From: Myxococcales bacterium
Lineage (GTDB): Bacteria > Myxococcota_A > Polyangia > Fen-1088
DNA: 64,000 bases
Assembly: GCA_022184915.1 (NCBI GenBank)
Contig: JAGTJU010000004.1
Span: 186,001 to 250,000, forward strand
Direction of reading: 5' to 3'
In this document: in pieces, positions 1-9,141 of the stretch
Numbering within the stretch: the stretch's first letter is position 1
How the letters are laid out: every line of letters starts with the position of its first letter
Notes under the pieces: generated by a model
Databases searched by the model: none
What the model was told of the DNA's origin: nothing
Seen by the model: only the letters and a program-made list of their open reading frames with translations
Position numbers and translations under genes: made by a program

Positions 1-1
1 C

Positions 2-112
2 CCCGACCAGGTGCTGGATCTCGTCTGGCGGCGTCTCGTGCCCTTTGGGGCGTTGACCCTGCTCGTCTCCGGGCTCTGGCGGCTCTTGGGGTGTGCGGAG
101 GGCGGGGCGTGA
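2..112 (+). CDS. C-terminal end of a NuoH-like (complex I / group 4 hydrogenase) membrane subunit, partial
   Basis: Only the last 36 residues are in the window; the gene enters from the left edge and stops at TGA 110-112. The tail has a PDQVLDLVWRRLVPFG stretch followed by a hydrophobic helix. This matches the end of NuoH/HycD/MbhM-type proteins, where a DQ-x-W-K/R-x-L-P motif precedes the last membrane helix. These proteins form the membrane anchor that couples electron transfer to ion translocation. The stop codon overlaps the GTG of the next gene, a NuoI-like ferredoxin, in a GTGA junction, and NuoH-NuoI adjacency is the classical order. Too little sequence remains to separate complex I from an energy-converting hydrogenase. 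Confidence 0.6.
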   Translation, partial: PDQVLDLVWRRLVPFGALTLLVSGLWRLLGCAEGGA

Positions 113-564
113 ATCTTCGTCTACCCAGTGTCAAGCGCCCGCCTCCGGGCGGCCTGTTTCGTGACCTCCTGGGGCTGGCGCGGGGCCTGGGGGCCACGGT
201 GGCGCATCTGCTCAAAAAATCTCCAGCCTCGTTATTGCCGGTAGCACCTGCAGGAACCCTCCGCCTCGTCGCGGCGGGACCGGGCCCTCACGCGTGTATC
301 GGGTGCGGATGGTGCGTGGCAGCCTGCCCACCGAAGTGCCTCACCCTGGTGCTGCCGCCCGGGACACCCGAGCCAACGCTCGACCCCTCAGCGCGGCTCG
401 AGCTCGATCAACTCCAGTGCACGAGCTGCGCACGATGTGTCGAGGTTTGTCCCGTGGATGCGTTGGATTTGAAAGGTGAGCTCGCGCGACCCACGAGCTC
501 GCGCGACGCTGCGATTCTCGTGCTTCCCTTGGTTTCGCATCCGGGTTCGTCACGCGACCCTTGA
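109..564 (+). CDS. NuoI-like 2x[4Fe-4S] ferredoxin subunit
   Basis: A 151-residue protein with two [4Fe-4S] motifs: C63, C66, C69 with C73-Pro, and C104, C107, C110 with C114-Pro. The N-terminal GLFRDLLGLARGLGATVAHL resembles the amphipathic helix of NuoI/HycF/MbhN that docks on the membrane arm. The expected role is relaying electrons between the catalytic subunits and the membrane part of a complex I-like enzyme. The start is the GTG at 109, overlapping the stop of the NuoH-like gene by four bases; an in-frame GTG at 91 would add six residues inside that gene. No NuoJ/K/L follows, so this is the last gene of its operon. That fits group 4 hydrogenases (Mbh and Ech end this way) better than a standard nuo operon. 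Confidence 0.75.
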   Translation: MNLRLPSVKRPPPGGLFRDLLGLARGLGATVAHLLKKSPASLLPVAPAGTLRLVAAGPGPHACIGCGWCVAACPPKCLTLVLPPGTPEPTLDPSARLELDQLQCTSCARCVEVCPVDALDLKGELARPTSSRDAAILVLPLVSHPGSSRDP

Positions 565-810
565 CCACCACTCAAACCGCCTCCATCCTAGTTCTAGAAC
601 CTTCTGCGCGGTTCGATACCCGGACGAGATTCTTTTCCCTACAAATCGATTGCAGGGGGCCGCCTCTGACCGATGGATGTGCACGCCCGCGACGTCGGGA
701 AGCCCGATGCGGTCAACCTCGTGGTCCCCACCCTACTTGATGTAGGGGCACGGAACTCTCCGAACGGCCGATGCGGAAGGTTTACCTTTTCGAAGCCGTT
801 TGTGTCTACG
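565..810. other. Intergenic region between convergent operons
   Basis: No credible gene lies in these 246 bases. They separate the plus-strand ferredoxin operon from the end of the minus-strand rod-shape operon. One small perfect hairpin is present: CCCTAC at 731-736 pairs with GTAGGG at 742-747 around a 5-nt loop. It has no T-tract on either side, so it is at best a weak termination signal. A tRNA-like TTCGAT near 611 has no pairing T-arm. Confidence 0.6.
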
Positions 811-1911
811 TCAGTACGCGTAACGGCGCACGGACACGTTCATGACCAGCCCCAAGGAGACCAAGACCGTAAGGATGCTCGACCCTCCGTAACTGACGAG
901 CGGCAAGGTGACGCCGACCACCGGCAAAACGCCCGTGACCATGCCGATGTTCACGGTCACCTGCCAAAACATGATCGCCGCGGCCCCCACGCACACGGCG
1001 GCTCCGAAGCGGTCGCGGGCTTCAGAGGCCACGCGCAGCGCGCGCATGATGAGGAACGTGTAGGCTCCGAGCATCACGAGGCATCCCAGAAAGCCCCACT
1101 CTTCGGCCCACACGGCAAAGGGGAAATCCGTCCACAGGGCCGGCAGGTTGCGAAGCCGGATCTGGTTGCCCTCGAGGAAGCCCTTTCCGATGAACCGGCC
1201 CGAACCCACCGCGTTCATCGCCTGCCGAGGCTGCCAGGCCGTTGCGGGGTCGAGGGCAGGATTGATGAAGGCGAGCACGCGGCTGCGCTGGTAGTCGTGA
1301 AGCACGTACTCCCAGATCGGCGCGGCGGCCAGCAAGGCCAGCGCAGCCAAGCCCAGCATCGTCTTGACGCGCAGCCGCGCGGTAATCATGACCGACAGAA
1401 AGATGAGTGCGACCATCATGGCCGTCCCCAGGTCGGGTTGCGCCGCGATGAGGAGGAAGGGGACACCCACGATCACCACGGGCATCGCCAGGTGGCGCAG
1501 GGTCCGGCCCTCCAGCACGGGCGTATCGTTCAAATACTTGCCGAGGGCGAGGATCACGACCACCTTCATGATCTCCGACGGCTGGAAGTGCGAGGGTCCA
1601 AGGTCGAACCAGCGGCGTGCCCCGGCGACCATCTTTCCCGCGAGCAATACGGCCACCAACAGCAGCGCTCCGCCGCCGTAAAGCACGTACGCGTAGCGTG
1701 CGATGATCCGGTAGTCGATCGATGCGATCACGAAGAAGAGCACCAAGCCAAGCCCCACCCACGACAGCTGCCGCGCAAACAGCAAGTACTGCTGGTCCTT
1801 GACCGAGCCCCACAGGTTCACGAGACCAAGGAAGACCACGACCAAGGTGCCGAGCACCAAGGTCCAGTCGAAACGGAACACCAGCTTGCGCCATGAAAAG
1901 ACTTTCAACAT
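811..1911 (-). CDS. rodA: RodA, SEDS-family peptidoglycan glycosyltransferase
   Basis: A 366-residue polytopic protein with about ten membrane helices. It carries SEDS-family hallmarks: FQPSEIMKV after a membrane segment, the QPDLGTAM motif, and the extracellular loop HDYQRSRVLAFINPALDP leading to a QAMNAVGSG motif. RodA polymerises glycan strands for lateral wall growth together with the class B PBP encoded just upstream. The start is the ATG at 1911, giving a product MLKVFSWRKL; upstream reading in this frame would run antisense-like through mrdA. It begins about 5 nt after the mrdA stop and is the last gene of mreBCD-mrdA-rodA, so translational coupling to mrdA is likely. Confidence 0.95.
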   Translation of the reverse strand: MLKVFSWRKLVFRFDWTLVLGTLVVVFLGLVNLWGSVKDQQYLLFARQLSWVGLGLVLFFVIASIDYRIIARYAYVLYGGGALLLVAVLLAGKMVAGARRWFDLGPSHFQPSEIMKVVVILALGKYLNDTPVLEGRTLRHLAMPVVIVGVPFLLIAAQPDLGTAMMVALIFLSVMITARLRVKTMLGLAALALLAAAPIWEYVLHDYQRSRVLAFINPALDPATAWQPRQAMNAVGSGRFIGKGFLEGNQIRLRNLPALWTDFPFAVWAEEWGFLGCLVMLGAYTFLIMRALRVASEARDRFGAAVCVGAAAIMFWQVTVNIGMVTGVLPVVGVTLPLVSYGGSSILTVLVSLGLVMNVSVRRYAY

Positions 1912-1915
1912 GAAG

Positions 1916-3865
1916 TCACGGCACCTTCGCTGAAGGGCCCGCTCGGCCCACGAGTGAGGGCTTGGGGTCGCTCGCCGCCGTTTCGGCGTGCTCACGCTCG
2001 GCAACCAGATCCATGTAGCGCTCGGCAATCTGCGAAGCCACGGGCGCCGCCACGTCTCCGCCGTGGCCACCGTGCTCCACGAGGACCGCAAAGGCGATCT
2101 TGGGAGCATCGGCAGGGGCGAAGCCTGCGAACCAGGCGTGGTCGAGGCGGGCGTAAAGCGGGGGCAGTTCGCCGGCGCGCCCGCGGCTGGTACCGACCTG
2201 TGCGGTTCCTGTCTTTCCCGCCACCAGCACGCGGGGGGAACGGGCACGGTACGCGGTTCCCTTCGGATCGTTCACGACGCCCACCAGCGCCTTGCGAAGC
2301 AACGCGAGGGTTTCGGGACGCACAGTGAGTTGGCGACGCACCCGCGGCGGAAACTCTTCGAGCACCTTGCCGTCGGCCGACTCGATGCGCTCGATGATCT
2401 GCGGCAGCCACAGGGTGCCATCCTTGGCGATCGCCGCATAGACCAGGGCCATCTGTGTGGGGGTGACGCGGGTGGCTCCCTCGCCGATGGCGGTGTTGAG
2501 GGCGTGTCCAATCATGAAGCCTTGTGGCCCCACCGCCTGCGCATTCAATGCGGCCTCACGCTCCCGGTGCCATTGTTCACTCGGCACGAAGCCGGCCTGC
2601 TCTCCATTGATGCCAAGCCCAGAAGGCACGCCCAGCCCGAATTCGGTCGCGTGGCGCGCCAACCTATCCATGATGCCCGGGTGCATGCCCAGCTCGTAGA
2701 AGTAGACATTGCAGCTTTGAAGCACCGCCTGCATGAGGTTGACCACGCTGTGAGCCTTCGTGCAGTGAAACCGGCGGCGGCCCACCTGGACGAAGCGGTT
2801 GCATTTGGTGCGGTCTTCGGTGGTCAGAATGCCGTCTTCGAGCGCCGTCAGCGCTGAAATGACCTTGAACGTCGAGCCCGGATTGAACGTATCGCTCAGC
2901 GTGCGATCTCGCAGCGGCCTGAAGGGATCGTTGAACAGCCGTCCGGCCGCCTCGGCGCTGAGGCGTCCCGACATCACGTTCGGATCGAAGCCCGGCCGTG
3001 ACACCATGGCCAAGATCCGGCCGGTATCGACCTCCACCACCACGGCCGCCGCCGCACGCTGGGCGGCCAGCGCACGCTCGACCAGCTTCTGCACGTCGAG
3101 ATCGATGGTCAGCACCAGATGTTCACCGGGGACCGAATCCACCTGGGTGGGCCCCTCGACCAAATCTTCGATGCGGATGTCGGCGGGGTCGACCCCGCGC
3201 CGGGGCACGACGTATTTGCGAAAGCCCTTGCGGCCTCGCAGGTAGGGCTCCCACTGCTTTTCGATCCCGGTGCGCCCCACGAGATCGCCAGGCCGGTAGC
3301 CCTCTTCCTTGAGTGTGCGCACTTCTTCGGCCGAAACCTCGTTGAGGTAACCCAACGTGTGCGCGGCCAGGGGGCCGTGGGGATAGTGACGGCGCGCCTC
3401 CGTCATCACGCTCACGCCCCGGCTCTCGAGGGAGGTCTCCAGTTGAGACATCGTCTCGCGGGACACGTCGGTTGCCAGCACGAAGGGGCGATCCAGGCGT
3501 TCTGCGACGCGCTCGCGGAAGGTCTCCCAGTCCGGCAGCTCCTCGTCGTGGTCGGCCAGGTAGCCGAGCAGCTGCCGGTACGTGACCTCCTCGAGCCGCG
3601 ACGGCACCACCTGTACGTTGTACGAGGGGCGGGTGGTGGCAAGCACGCGCCCGCGTCGATCCCGCAGCTCGCCGCGCACGGCCGGAAGGACCTCCGTGCG
3701 AATCACGCTGTCCGCGGTGACCCGGTAGAAGGCATCACCTTCGAGCACTTGGAGATAAAACAAGCGCGCGGCCAAGCCTCCGAAGACCAACAAGACGAGC
3801 AGCGCAAAGAGGCGTGTGCGCCTGCGAATCTCGGGCAGCTCGGCGTTCTGTCCAGCGATCTCCAT
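1916..3865 (-). CDS. mrdA: Penicillin-binding protein 2 (PBP2), elongasome transpeptidase
   Basis: A 649-residue class B PBP. An N-terminal membrane anchor (about residues 18-40) is followed by the dimerisation/pedestal domain and then the transpeptidase domain. The catalytic triad of motifs is complete: STFK at 331-334 with the nucleophilic serine, SCN at 384-386, and KTG at 551-553. PBP2 cross-links peptidoglycan during elongation as partner of RodA, with MreC as activator. It lies 6 nt after mreD and 4 nt before rodA in one operon. Length matches the family (E. coli 633 residues); the tail after about residue 620 is low-complexity. Confidence 0.97.
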   Translation of the reverse strand: MEIAGQNAELPEIRRRTRLFALLVLLVFGGLAARLFYLQVLEGDAFYRVTADSVIRTEVLPAVRGELRDRRGRVLATTRPSYNVQVVPSRLEEVTYRQLLGYLADHDEELPDWETFRERVAERLDRPFVLATDVSRETMSQLETSLESRGVSVMTEARRHYPHGPLAAHTLGYLNEVSAEEVRTLKEEGYRPGDLVGRTGIEKQWEPYLRGRKGFRKYVVPRRGVDPADIRIEDLVEGPTQVDSVPGEHLVLTIDLDVQKLVERALAAQRAAAAVVVEVDTGRILAMVSRPGFDPNVMSGRLSAEAAGRLFNDPFRPLRDRTLSDTFNPGSTFKVISALTALEDGILTTEDRTKCNRFVQVGRRRFHCTKAHSVVNLMQAVLQSCNVYFYELGMHPGIMDRLARHATEFGLGVPSGLGINGEQAGFVPSEQWHREREAALNAQAVGPQGFMIGHALNTAIGEGATRVTPTQMALVYAAIAKDGTLWLPQIIERIESADGKVLEEFPPRVRRQLTVRPETLALLRKALVGVVNDPKGTAYRARSPRVLVAGKTGTAQVGTSRGRAGELPPLYARLDHAWFAGFAPADAPKIAFAVLVEHGGHGGDVAAPVASQIAERYMDLVAEREHAETAASDPKPSLVGRAGPSAKVP

Positions 3866-3871
3866 TCGCCG

Positions 3872-4423
3872 TTACCGAGGGGTGGCGGCGTGGCTCAGCG
3901 AACGGCGTCGGCGCCGCGCCAGCCCCACGCGCAAGCGGGCGGGATCGAGGCGCCCTTCGAGCTGCCTCAGCATCCACAGCACGGGCGGCGCAAAGAGCCC
4001 TGTGAGCAGCGCTTCGAGCGGCGTTTCGCTGATGCCTTCGTAGCCCCCTTCGGGGTTGATCTGGGCCCGCACCACGATCACCAGCGCGCCCGTGAGCAAC
4101 GAAGCCAGGAAGGCAATGCCGGCGGCGAGCACCACACCCCGCATCACCACACGGGTCGACAACACCCTCCCGAGTTGGCTCATCACCAGGTAAACGAACG
4201 CGTGAACGCCGAGCGGCGCGCCGGACACGAGATCGAAGAGATAACCCAGGCCGAAGGAAAGCATGGCGGTGGACGAGAGCGACCAGCGTTCGGAGAACGC
4301 TGCGTGCAAAACCACGAGCAGTCCGCAGGCGGGGGTGACGATGTGAACGGGCGCCAGCTCGAGCACGGTCGACTGCAGCAACACGAGCACGAGGGCAACG
4401 ATGACGATGGCGGCCGGTCTCAT
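3872..4423 (-). CDS. mreD: MreD, rod shape-determining membrane protein
   Basis: A 183-residue, strongly hydrophobic protein with about five predicted helices, typical of MreD in length and position between mreC and mrdA. Sequence in this family is poorly conserved; identification rests on topology (for example the LGLGYLFDLVSGAPLGVHAF-like segment common in MreD) plus synteny. It is a component of the MreBCD-PBP2-RodA elongasome. The 86-nt gap to mreC is long for this operon and carries a tandem repeat described separately. Confidence 0.88.
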   Translation of the reverse strand: MRPAAIVIVALVLVLLQSTVLELAPVHIVTPACGLLVVLHAAFSERWSLSSTAMLSFGLGYLFDLVSGAPLGVHAFVYLVMSQLGRVLSTRVVMRGVVLAAGIAFLASLLTGALVIVVRAQINPEGGYEGISETPLEALLTGLFAPPVLWMLRQLEGRLDPARLRVGLARRRRRSLSHAATPR

Positions 4424-4480
4424 GGCATATCCCTCACTGTGGCCTCACGAACGGGGCTTCCGGTCCGGCCTCGAGAACTG

Positions 4481-4519
4481 GCCTCATCGGTCTGCCTCAT
4501 AGGTCTGCCTCATCGGTAA
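4481..4519 (-). repeat. Three tandem 13-bp repeats at the mreC-mreD junction
   Basis: On the plus strand the unit GCCTCATCGGTCT occurs at 4481-4493, with one change (A for C) at 4494-4506, and with a changed end at 4507-4519. The last copy contains the mreC stop codon. Read in the operon's direction, each unit shows ATGAGGC, so an ATG, a TGA and a GAGG recur every 13 nt in shifting frames. No function is known to me; slippage during replication could make the copy number variable. Confidence 0.7.
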
Positions 4520-5406
4520 AGCGTGATCCCCCGCGCGGGCGGAGCGCTGCGGCGGGCCCCGGCGTCGGGATCGGGAGCCGGGGCGGGGGCCACCACCACG
4601 AGCACCTCGGACAAACGGACGAAGTCCACCTCGGGGGTGACCTCGACCTCTTGGTGCAGACCACTGCCCCGCAGCACCTTACTGATGTGGCCCACCGGGA
4701 GATCGCGAGGGAAGTTTCCGCCAAGACCACTCGTCAACACGAGATCGCCTTCGCGGACCTCTTCGCCGCGCGCGAGATACTCCACCACGCTGCGGTACCC
4801 GTTTTCACCGGAGCGGCCCCGCAAAATGCCGCGGCTCCGCGTGCGCGGAAGGAAGACGTCCAGCGCGAAGCGGGGATCCACCGCCAGCTGAATGTCGGCC
4901 GTGTCGCCTGCCACGCGATCGATGCGTCCCACGACGCCCTCGGGTGTAATCACCGGCATCCCACGGGCCAGCGCGCCCTCACCGCGATCCAGAGTGACCC
5001 GGGCGACGCGAAAGTAGGGCGACGTGTCGATCGCCACCACGCGCGCGGCCACGGTCTCCGAGGCCACGGCGTTGCGAAGGTCCAGAAGCTTTTGCAGGCG
5101 CAGGCTCTCGAGGGCCCCGCGCTTGGCCTCGAGCAGCTCTGCCCGTAGACGGCTGTTGTCACGGCGCAACGTCTCGTTTTCGGCCCGCACGTGCACCAGG
5201 TCGACGTAGCGCCCCGCCAGGTTGCCGATGCTACGCCCCACCGACGACAGGGCGCTTTGAATCGGCGACAGCAGATGCAAGATTCCCCGATCCAGCGTGG
5301 AGAGCTCGCCAGGATTTTTGGCGCTTTGCCGTAAAAGCACGAGCGCTACGATGAGCGTGGTGGCCACCACGGCCACCTCACGCAGTTTTTGTCGGGTGCC
5401 GGTCAT
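4510..5406 (-). CDS. mreC: MreC, rod shape-determining periplasmic scaffold
   Basis: A 298-residue protein with one N-terminal membrane helix (about residues 11-26), a coiled coil (about 70-112, rich in E/L/R heptads such as VHVRAENETLRRDNSRLRAE), and two C-terminal beta domains with the family's VITPEGVVGRI and LVLTSGLGGNFPRDLPVG motifs. MreC spans the periplasm as a polymerising scaffold that activates PBP2/RodA. It is preceded by mreB (86-nt gap) and followed by mreD. The Pro/Ala-rich end after the second barrel is a common lineage-specific tail. Confidence 0.95.
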   Translation of the reverse strand: MTGTRQKLREVAVVATTLIVALVLLRQSAKNPGELSTLDRGILHLLSPIQSALSSVGRSIGNLAGRYVDLVHVRAENETLRRDNSRLRAELLEAKRGALESLRLQKLLDLRNAVASETVAARVVAIDTSPYFRVARVTLDRGEGALARGMPVITPEGVVGRIDRVAGDTADIQLAVDPRFALDVFLPRTRSRGILRGRSGENGYRSVVEYLARGEEVREGDLVLTSGLGGNFPRDLPVGHISKVLRGSGLHQEVEVTPEVDFVRLSEVLVVVAPAPAPDPDAGARRSAPPARGITLYR

Positions 5407-5492
5407 CTCGAAAGGGGGGCGTAAGGGGAGCTGCGAAGCGTGCCGCGATGCCGCGGCGAGCTCAGGTCGACGTCAGAACCTCCGCGGGCCCG

Positions 5493-6849
<1,357 letters not shown>

Positions 6850-8508
6850 ATGCTCGAGCAGATGCGGGACCATTCACGGAGCCTGCTCATTTACTTGCTG
6901 TTCGGCATCATCATTGCCGTTTTCGTCGTGAGCTTCGGACCGCAGTCGGTCGGCGGGTTCGACTCGTCGGGTGCCTCGGTCGGAGAAGCCGCCGCGATTC
7001 GCGGTCACGAGGTGTCGGCCCAAGAGTTCCGTCAGGCGTTCCTGCTGGCGCAAGGTGACCGCTTCGACCCTGAGCAGGCGAAGCTGGCGCGCGTGCGCGA
7101 GACGCTCCTCGATCGACTCATCGTGCGGGAGCTGTTTGCGCAAGAAGCGGCCAAGCTGGGTCTGGTGGTAGGCCGCGAGGAGGCCGAGGACTTCATCGCG
7201 CAAGGGCAGTTCATGCAGTTCGGCCAGGTGAGGTCCTTCGCAGGTGACAAGGGCTTCGATTACGACGAGTTCACGCGCTTCGTGCGCTACTACGGATTCA
7301 CGCCCGCAACGTTCATCGAGCTGCAGCAACGGGAACTGCAGGCAGAACGTTTCCGCAAGGTGCTCAAAGAGGGCGTTACGGTGTCGCCTGCCGAGGTGAA
7401 GGCAGAGTGGGAGTTCCGCAACACGCAGATCAACCTCGAGTACCTGCGTTTCCCGATTGGCAAGTATCAAGCGCAGGTGGCGCCGTCGGCTGACGAGATC
7501 ACGGCCTATGCGGCCGCGCACGAAAAAGCCCTCGAGGAAGCGTACGAAAAGGACAAAGCTTTCCGCTTCACCAAGGTCCCGAAGGAGCGCCGGCTCGAGA
7601 TCGTGCGCGTGGCGCTGCCGGCCGAGGCTAGCGACGCCGACAAGCAGGCGGCCGTCGCGAAGCTCGAACCGGTGGCCAAAGCCGCCGCGCAGGGGCTGGC
7701 GGTTGCGGCGAAGAAGCTGGTGGCCGACCCCAAATCGGGCGTGACCTACGAAGCGCCTGCCTGGCGGCGAGAAGGGGCCGCGGGCCTCGGCAGCGAGGTC
7801 TCGGCTCAGGTTGCGGCCGCCGCGGAGGGGGCCGTCGTGGGTCCCGTACAGGCGGAGGGCGCCGTGGTGGTGGTCAAGGTGGGCGCGGCCCGTGAGGGGG
7901 ACCTGGCCTTTGCGGACGTACGAAACGAGCTGGCCGAAGAGGCGATGCGTCGGGATGTGGCGGAGGCCAAGGCAAAGGCTGCCGCGGAGGCCGCGTTGGT
8001 CAAGGCGAAGCAAGCCCTGGCGGCCGCGCCCGACAAAACGCTGAAGGACGTGTTCCCGGGCCCGTCGGAGCAACCGGCGCCCGAGCAGGCAGGGGATGCG
8101 CCCCGGGCCGAAGAGACGGGGTCCTTCGTGCGCGAAGGCAACAACGTCGAGGGCATCGGGCGCTCGGCCGAACTGGCAAAAGCCGTGTGGGCGCTCACGA
8201 AGGAAGCCCCCTTCCAGGGTCCCGCCAAGGTGGCCGGCGCCTACGTCGTGGTGCGACTCAAGGAGCGCCAGGAGCCCGATGCAACCGTCTTCGAGAGCAG
8301 CAAGGAAAGCGAGCTCCAGATGGCGGAAGACGTCAAGGCCTACCAGGTGGTCTTCGACTGGTCGTCACGCGCCTGCAAGGCCGCCAAGGACGCCAAGCAG
8401 ATCAAGGTCAACCCCGAGATCCTGGTGTACCCGGACGGCAAGCCGTCCGCGGTGAAATACGAACCCTGCAGCCCGTCCCCCTTTGGTCTCGGGGGCGTCG
8501 GGTTGTAG
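6850..8508 (+). CDS. ppiD: PpiD/SurA-type membrane-anchored periplasmic chaperone
   Basis: A 552-residue protein with a short cytoplasmic start, one membrane helix at about residues 13-31 (LLIYLLFGIIIAVFVVSF), and a long periplasmic part. After the helix comes a SurA-N-like helical domain (about 45-190: EFRQAFLLAQGD, LLDRLIVRELF, then FTRFVRYYGFTPATF). The central region sits where the parvulin domain belongs but lacks the usual ASHI histidine (it reads LEIVRVAL) and the GGDLG loop, so catalysis is doubtful, as for E. coli PpiD. The likely role is holding newly exported polypeptides at the Sec translocon. The ATG at 6850 is chosen because it has a GGAGG and puts the helix at the N-terminus. 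The next gene follows after 3 nt. Confidence 0.85.
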   Translation: MLEQMRDHSRSLLIYLLFGIIIAVFVVSFGPQSVGGFDSSGASVGEAAAIRGHEVSAQEFRQAFLLAQGDRFDPEQAKLARVRETLLDRLIVRELFAQEAAKLGLVVGREEAEDFIAQGQFMQFGQVRSFAGDKGFDYDEFTRFVRYYGFTPATFIELQQRELQAERFRKVLKEGVTVSPAEVKAEWEFRNTQINLEYLRFPIGKYQAQVAPSADEITAYAAAHEKALEEAYEKDKAFRFTKVPKERRLEIVRVALPAEASDADKQAAVAKLEPVAKAAAQGLAVAAKKLVADPKSGVTYEAPAWRREGAAGLGSEVSAQVAAAAEGAVVGPVQAEGAVVVVKVGAAREGDLAFADVRNELAEEAMRRDVAEAKAKAAAEAALVKAKQALAAAPDKTLKDVFPGPSEQPAPEQAGDAPRAEETGSFVREGNNVEGIGRSAELAKAVWALTKEAPFQGPAKVAGAYVVVRLKERQEPDATVFESSKESELQMAEDVKAYQVVFDWSSRACKAAKDAKQIKVNPEILVYPDGKPSAVKYEPCSPSPFGLGGVGL

Positions 8509-8511
8509 GCC

Positions 8512-9141
8512 ATGCTGGCCGCGCGCCCCCGGGCGCCGCAAACGAGACCCACCTGGCTGGTTTTGGTTGCGGCCGTCATGTTGATGTCGGCCATCCGCCT
8601 CGGGCTCTCGGGACTTTATACCCTTCGGGGAGAAGACGTCTCGGCGCCTGAGGTGCCGGCCTTGGTCGTTTCCGTCGAAGACGCCGCCGCCAAGACGGTG
8701 GCGTTGGCCATGGCCAGGGTTTGGCAAGGGTATGGGGGGCTCGTGCGGGGCCACGCGGTGCTGCAGCTTCTGGTGGCGCTCTTCATCTTCTACGTCGTGG
8801 CAGCGGTGTTTTCCCTGGACCCGCGGGGCCGGCGTCTGGCTTTGTCGGCGGGATGGACGGGTGTCCTTTATCACCTGGGCAACGCCGTATTCGGGCTCCT
8901 GGTGCTGAGGCCCGAGATCATGGCCGTAGCGCCGGGTGTGGTGGCGCAGGTGACTGCGGGCGAAGGCGGCGGCCTCGACGTTTTATTGCCCACGCTCGCA
9001 GCCCTCTCTTGGGCATTGCCGGTGGTGACGGCCGCGTTTGGCATTTTGTTTTCGGGGCTGGTCCTGGCGTTCTTCGGGGGCCGGCGGGGGCGGGTGCTTT
9101 ACGGCCTCGAGCCGGGCGCGCCCGAGGGCAGTTCGGCGTGA
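8512..9141 (+). CDS. Hypothetical four-helix membrane protein
   Basis: A 209-residue protein with four predicted membrane helices, at about residues 15-37, 80-101, 112-132 and 166-188. The first and second are separated by about 43 residues, likely periplasmic or cytoplasmic. I do not recognise the family; the overall pattern recalls Yip1-type small membrane proteins but no diagnostic motif is seen. It sits 3 nt after ppiD, and its TGA overlaps the GTG of the giant TPR gene, so the three genes are probably one transcript and translationally coupled. Confidence 0.8.
   Translation: MLAARPRAPQTRPTWLVLVAAVMLMSAIRLGLSGLYTLRGEDVSAPEVPALVVSVEDAAAKTVALAMARVWQGYGGLVRGHAVLQLLVALFIFYVVAAVFSLDPRGRRLALSAGWTGVLYHLGNAVFGLLVLRPEIMAVAPGVVAQVTAGEGGGLDVLLPTLAALSWALPVVTAAFGILFSGLVLAFFGGRRGRVLYGLEPGAPEGSSA

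Noticed and set aside
608-628. tRNA-like TTCGAT with flanking pairs
   Set aside because: The five bases on each side do not form a T-arm and no anticodon arm or acceptor stem is present.
673-1896. 407-residue plus-strand frame antisense to rodA
   Set aside because: His/Asp/Arg-rich with low-complexity repeats; arises from the complement of membrane codons in rodA.
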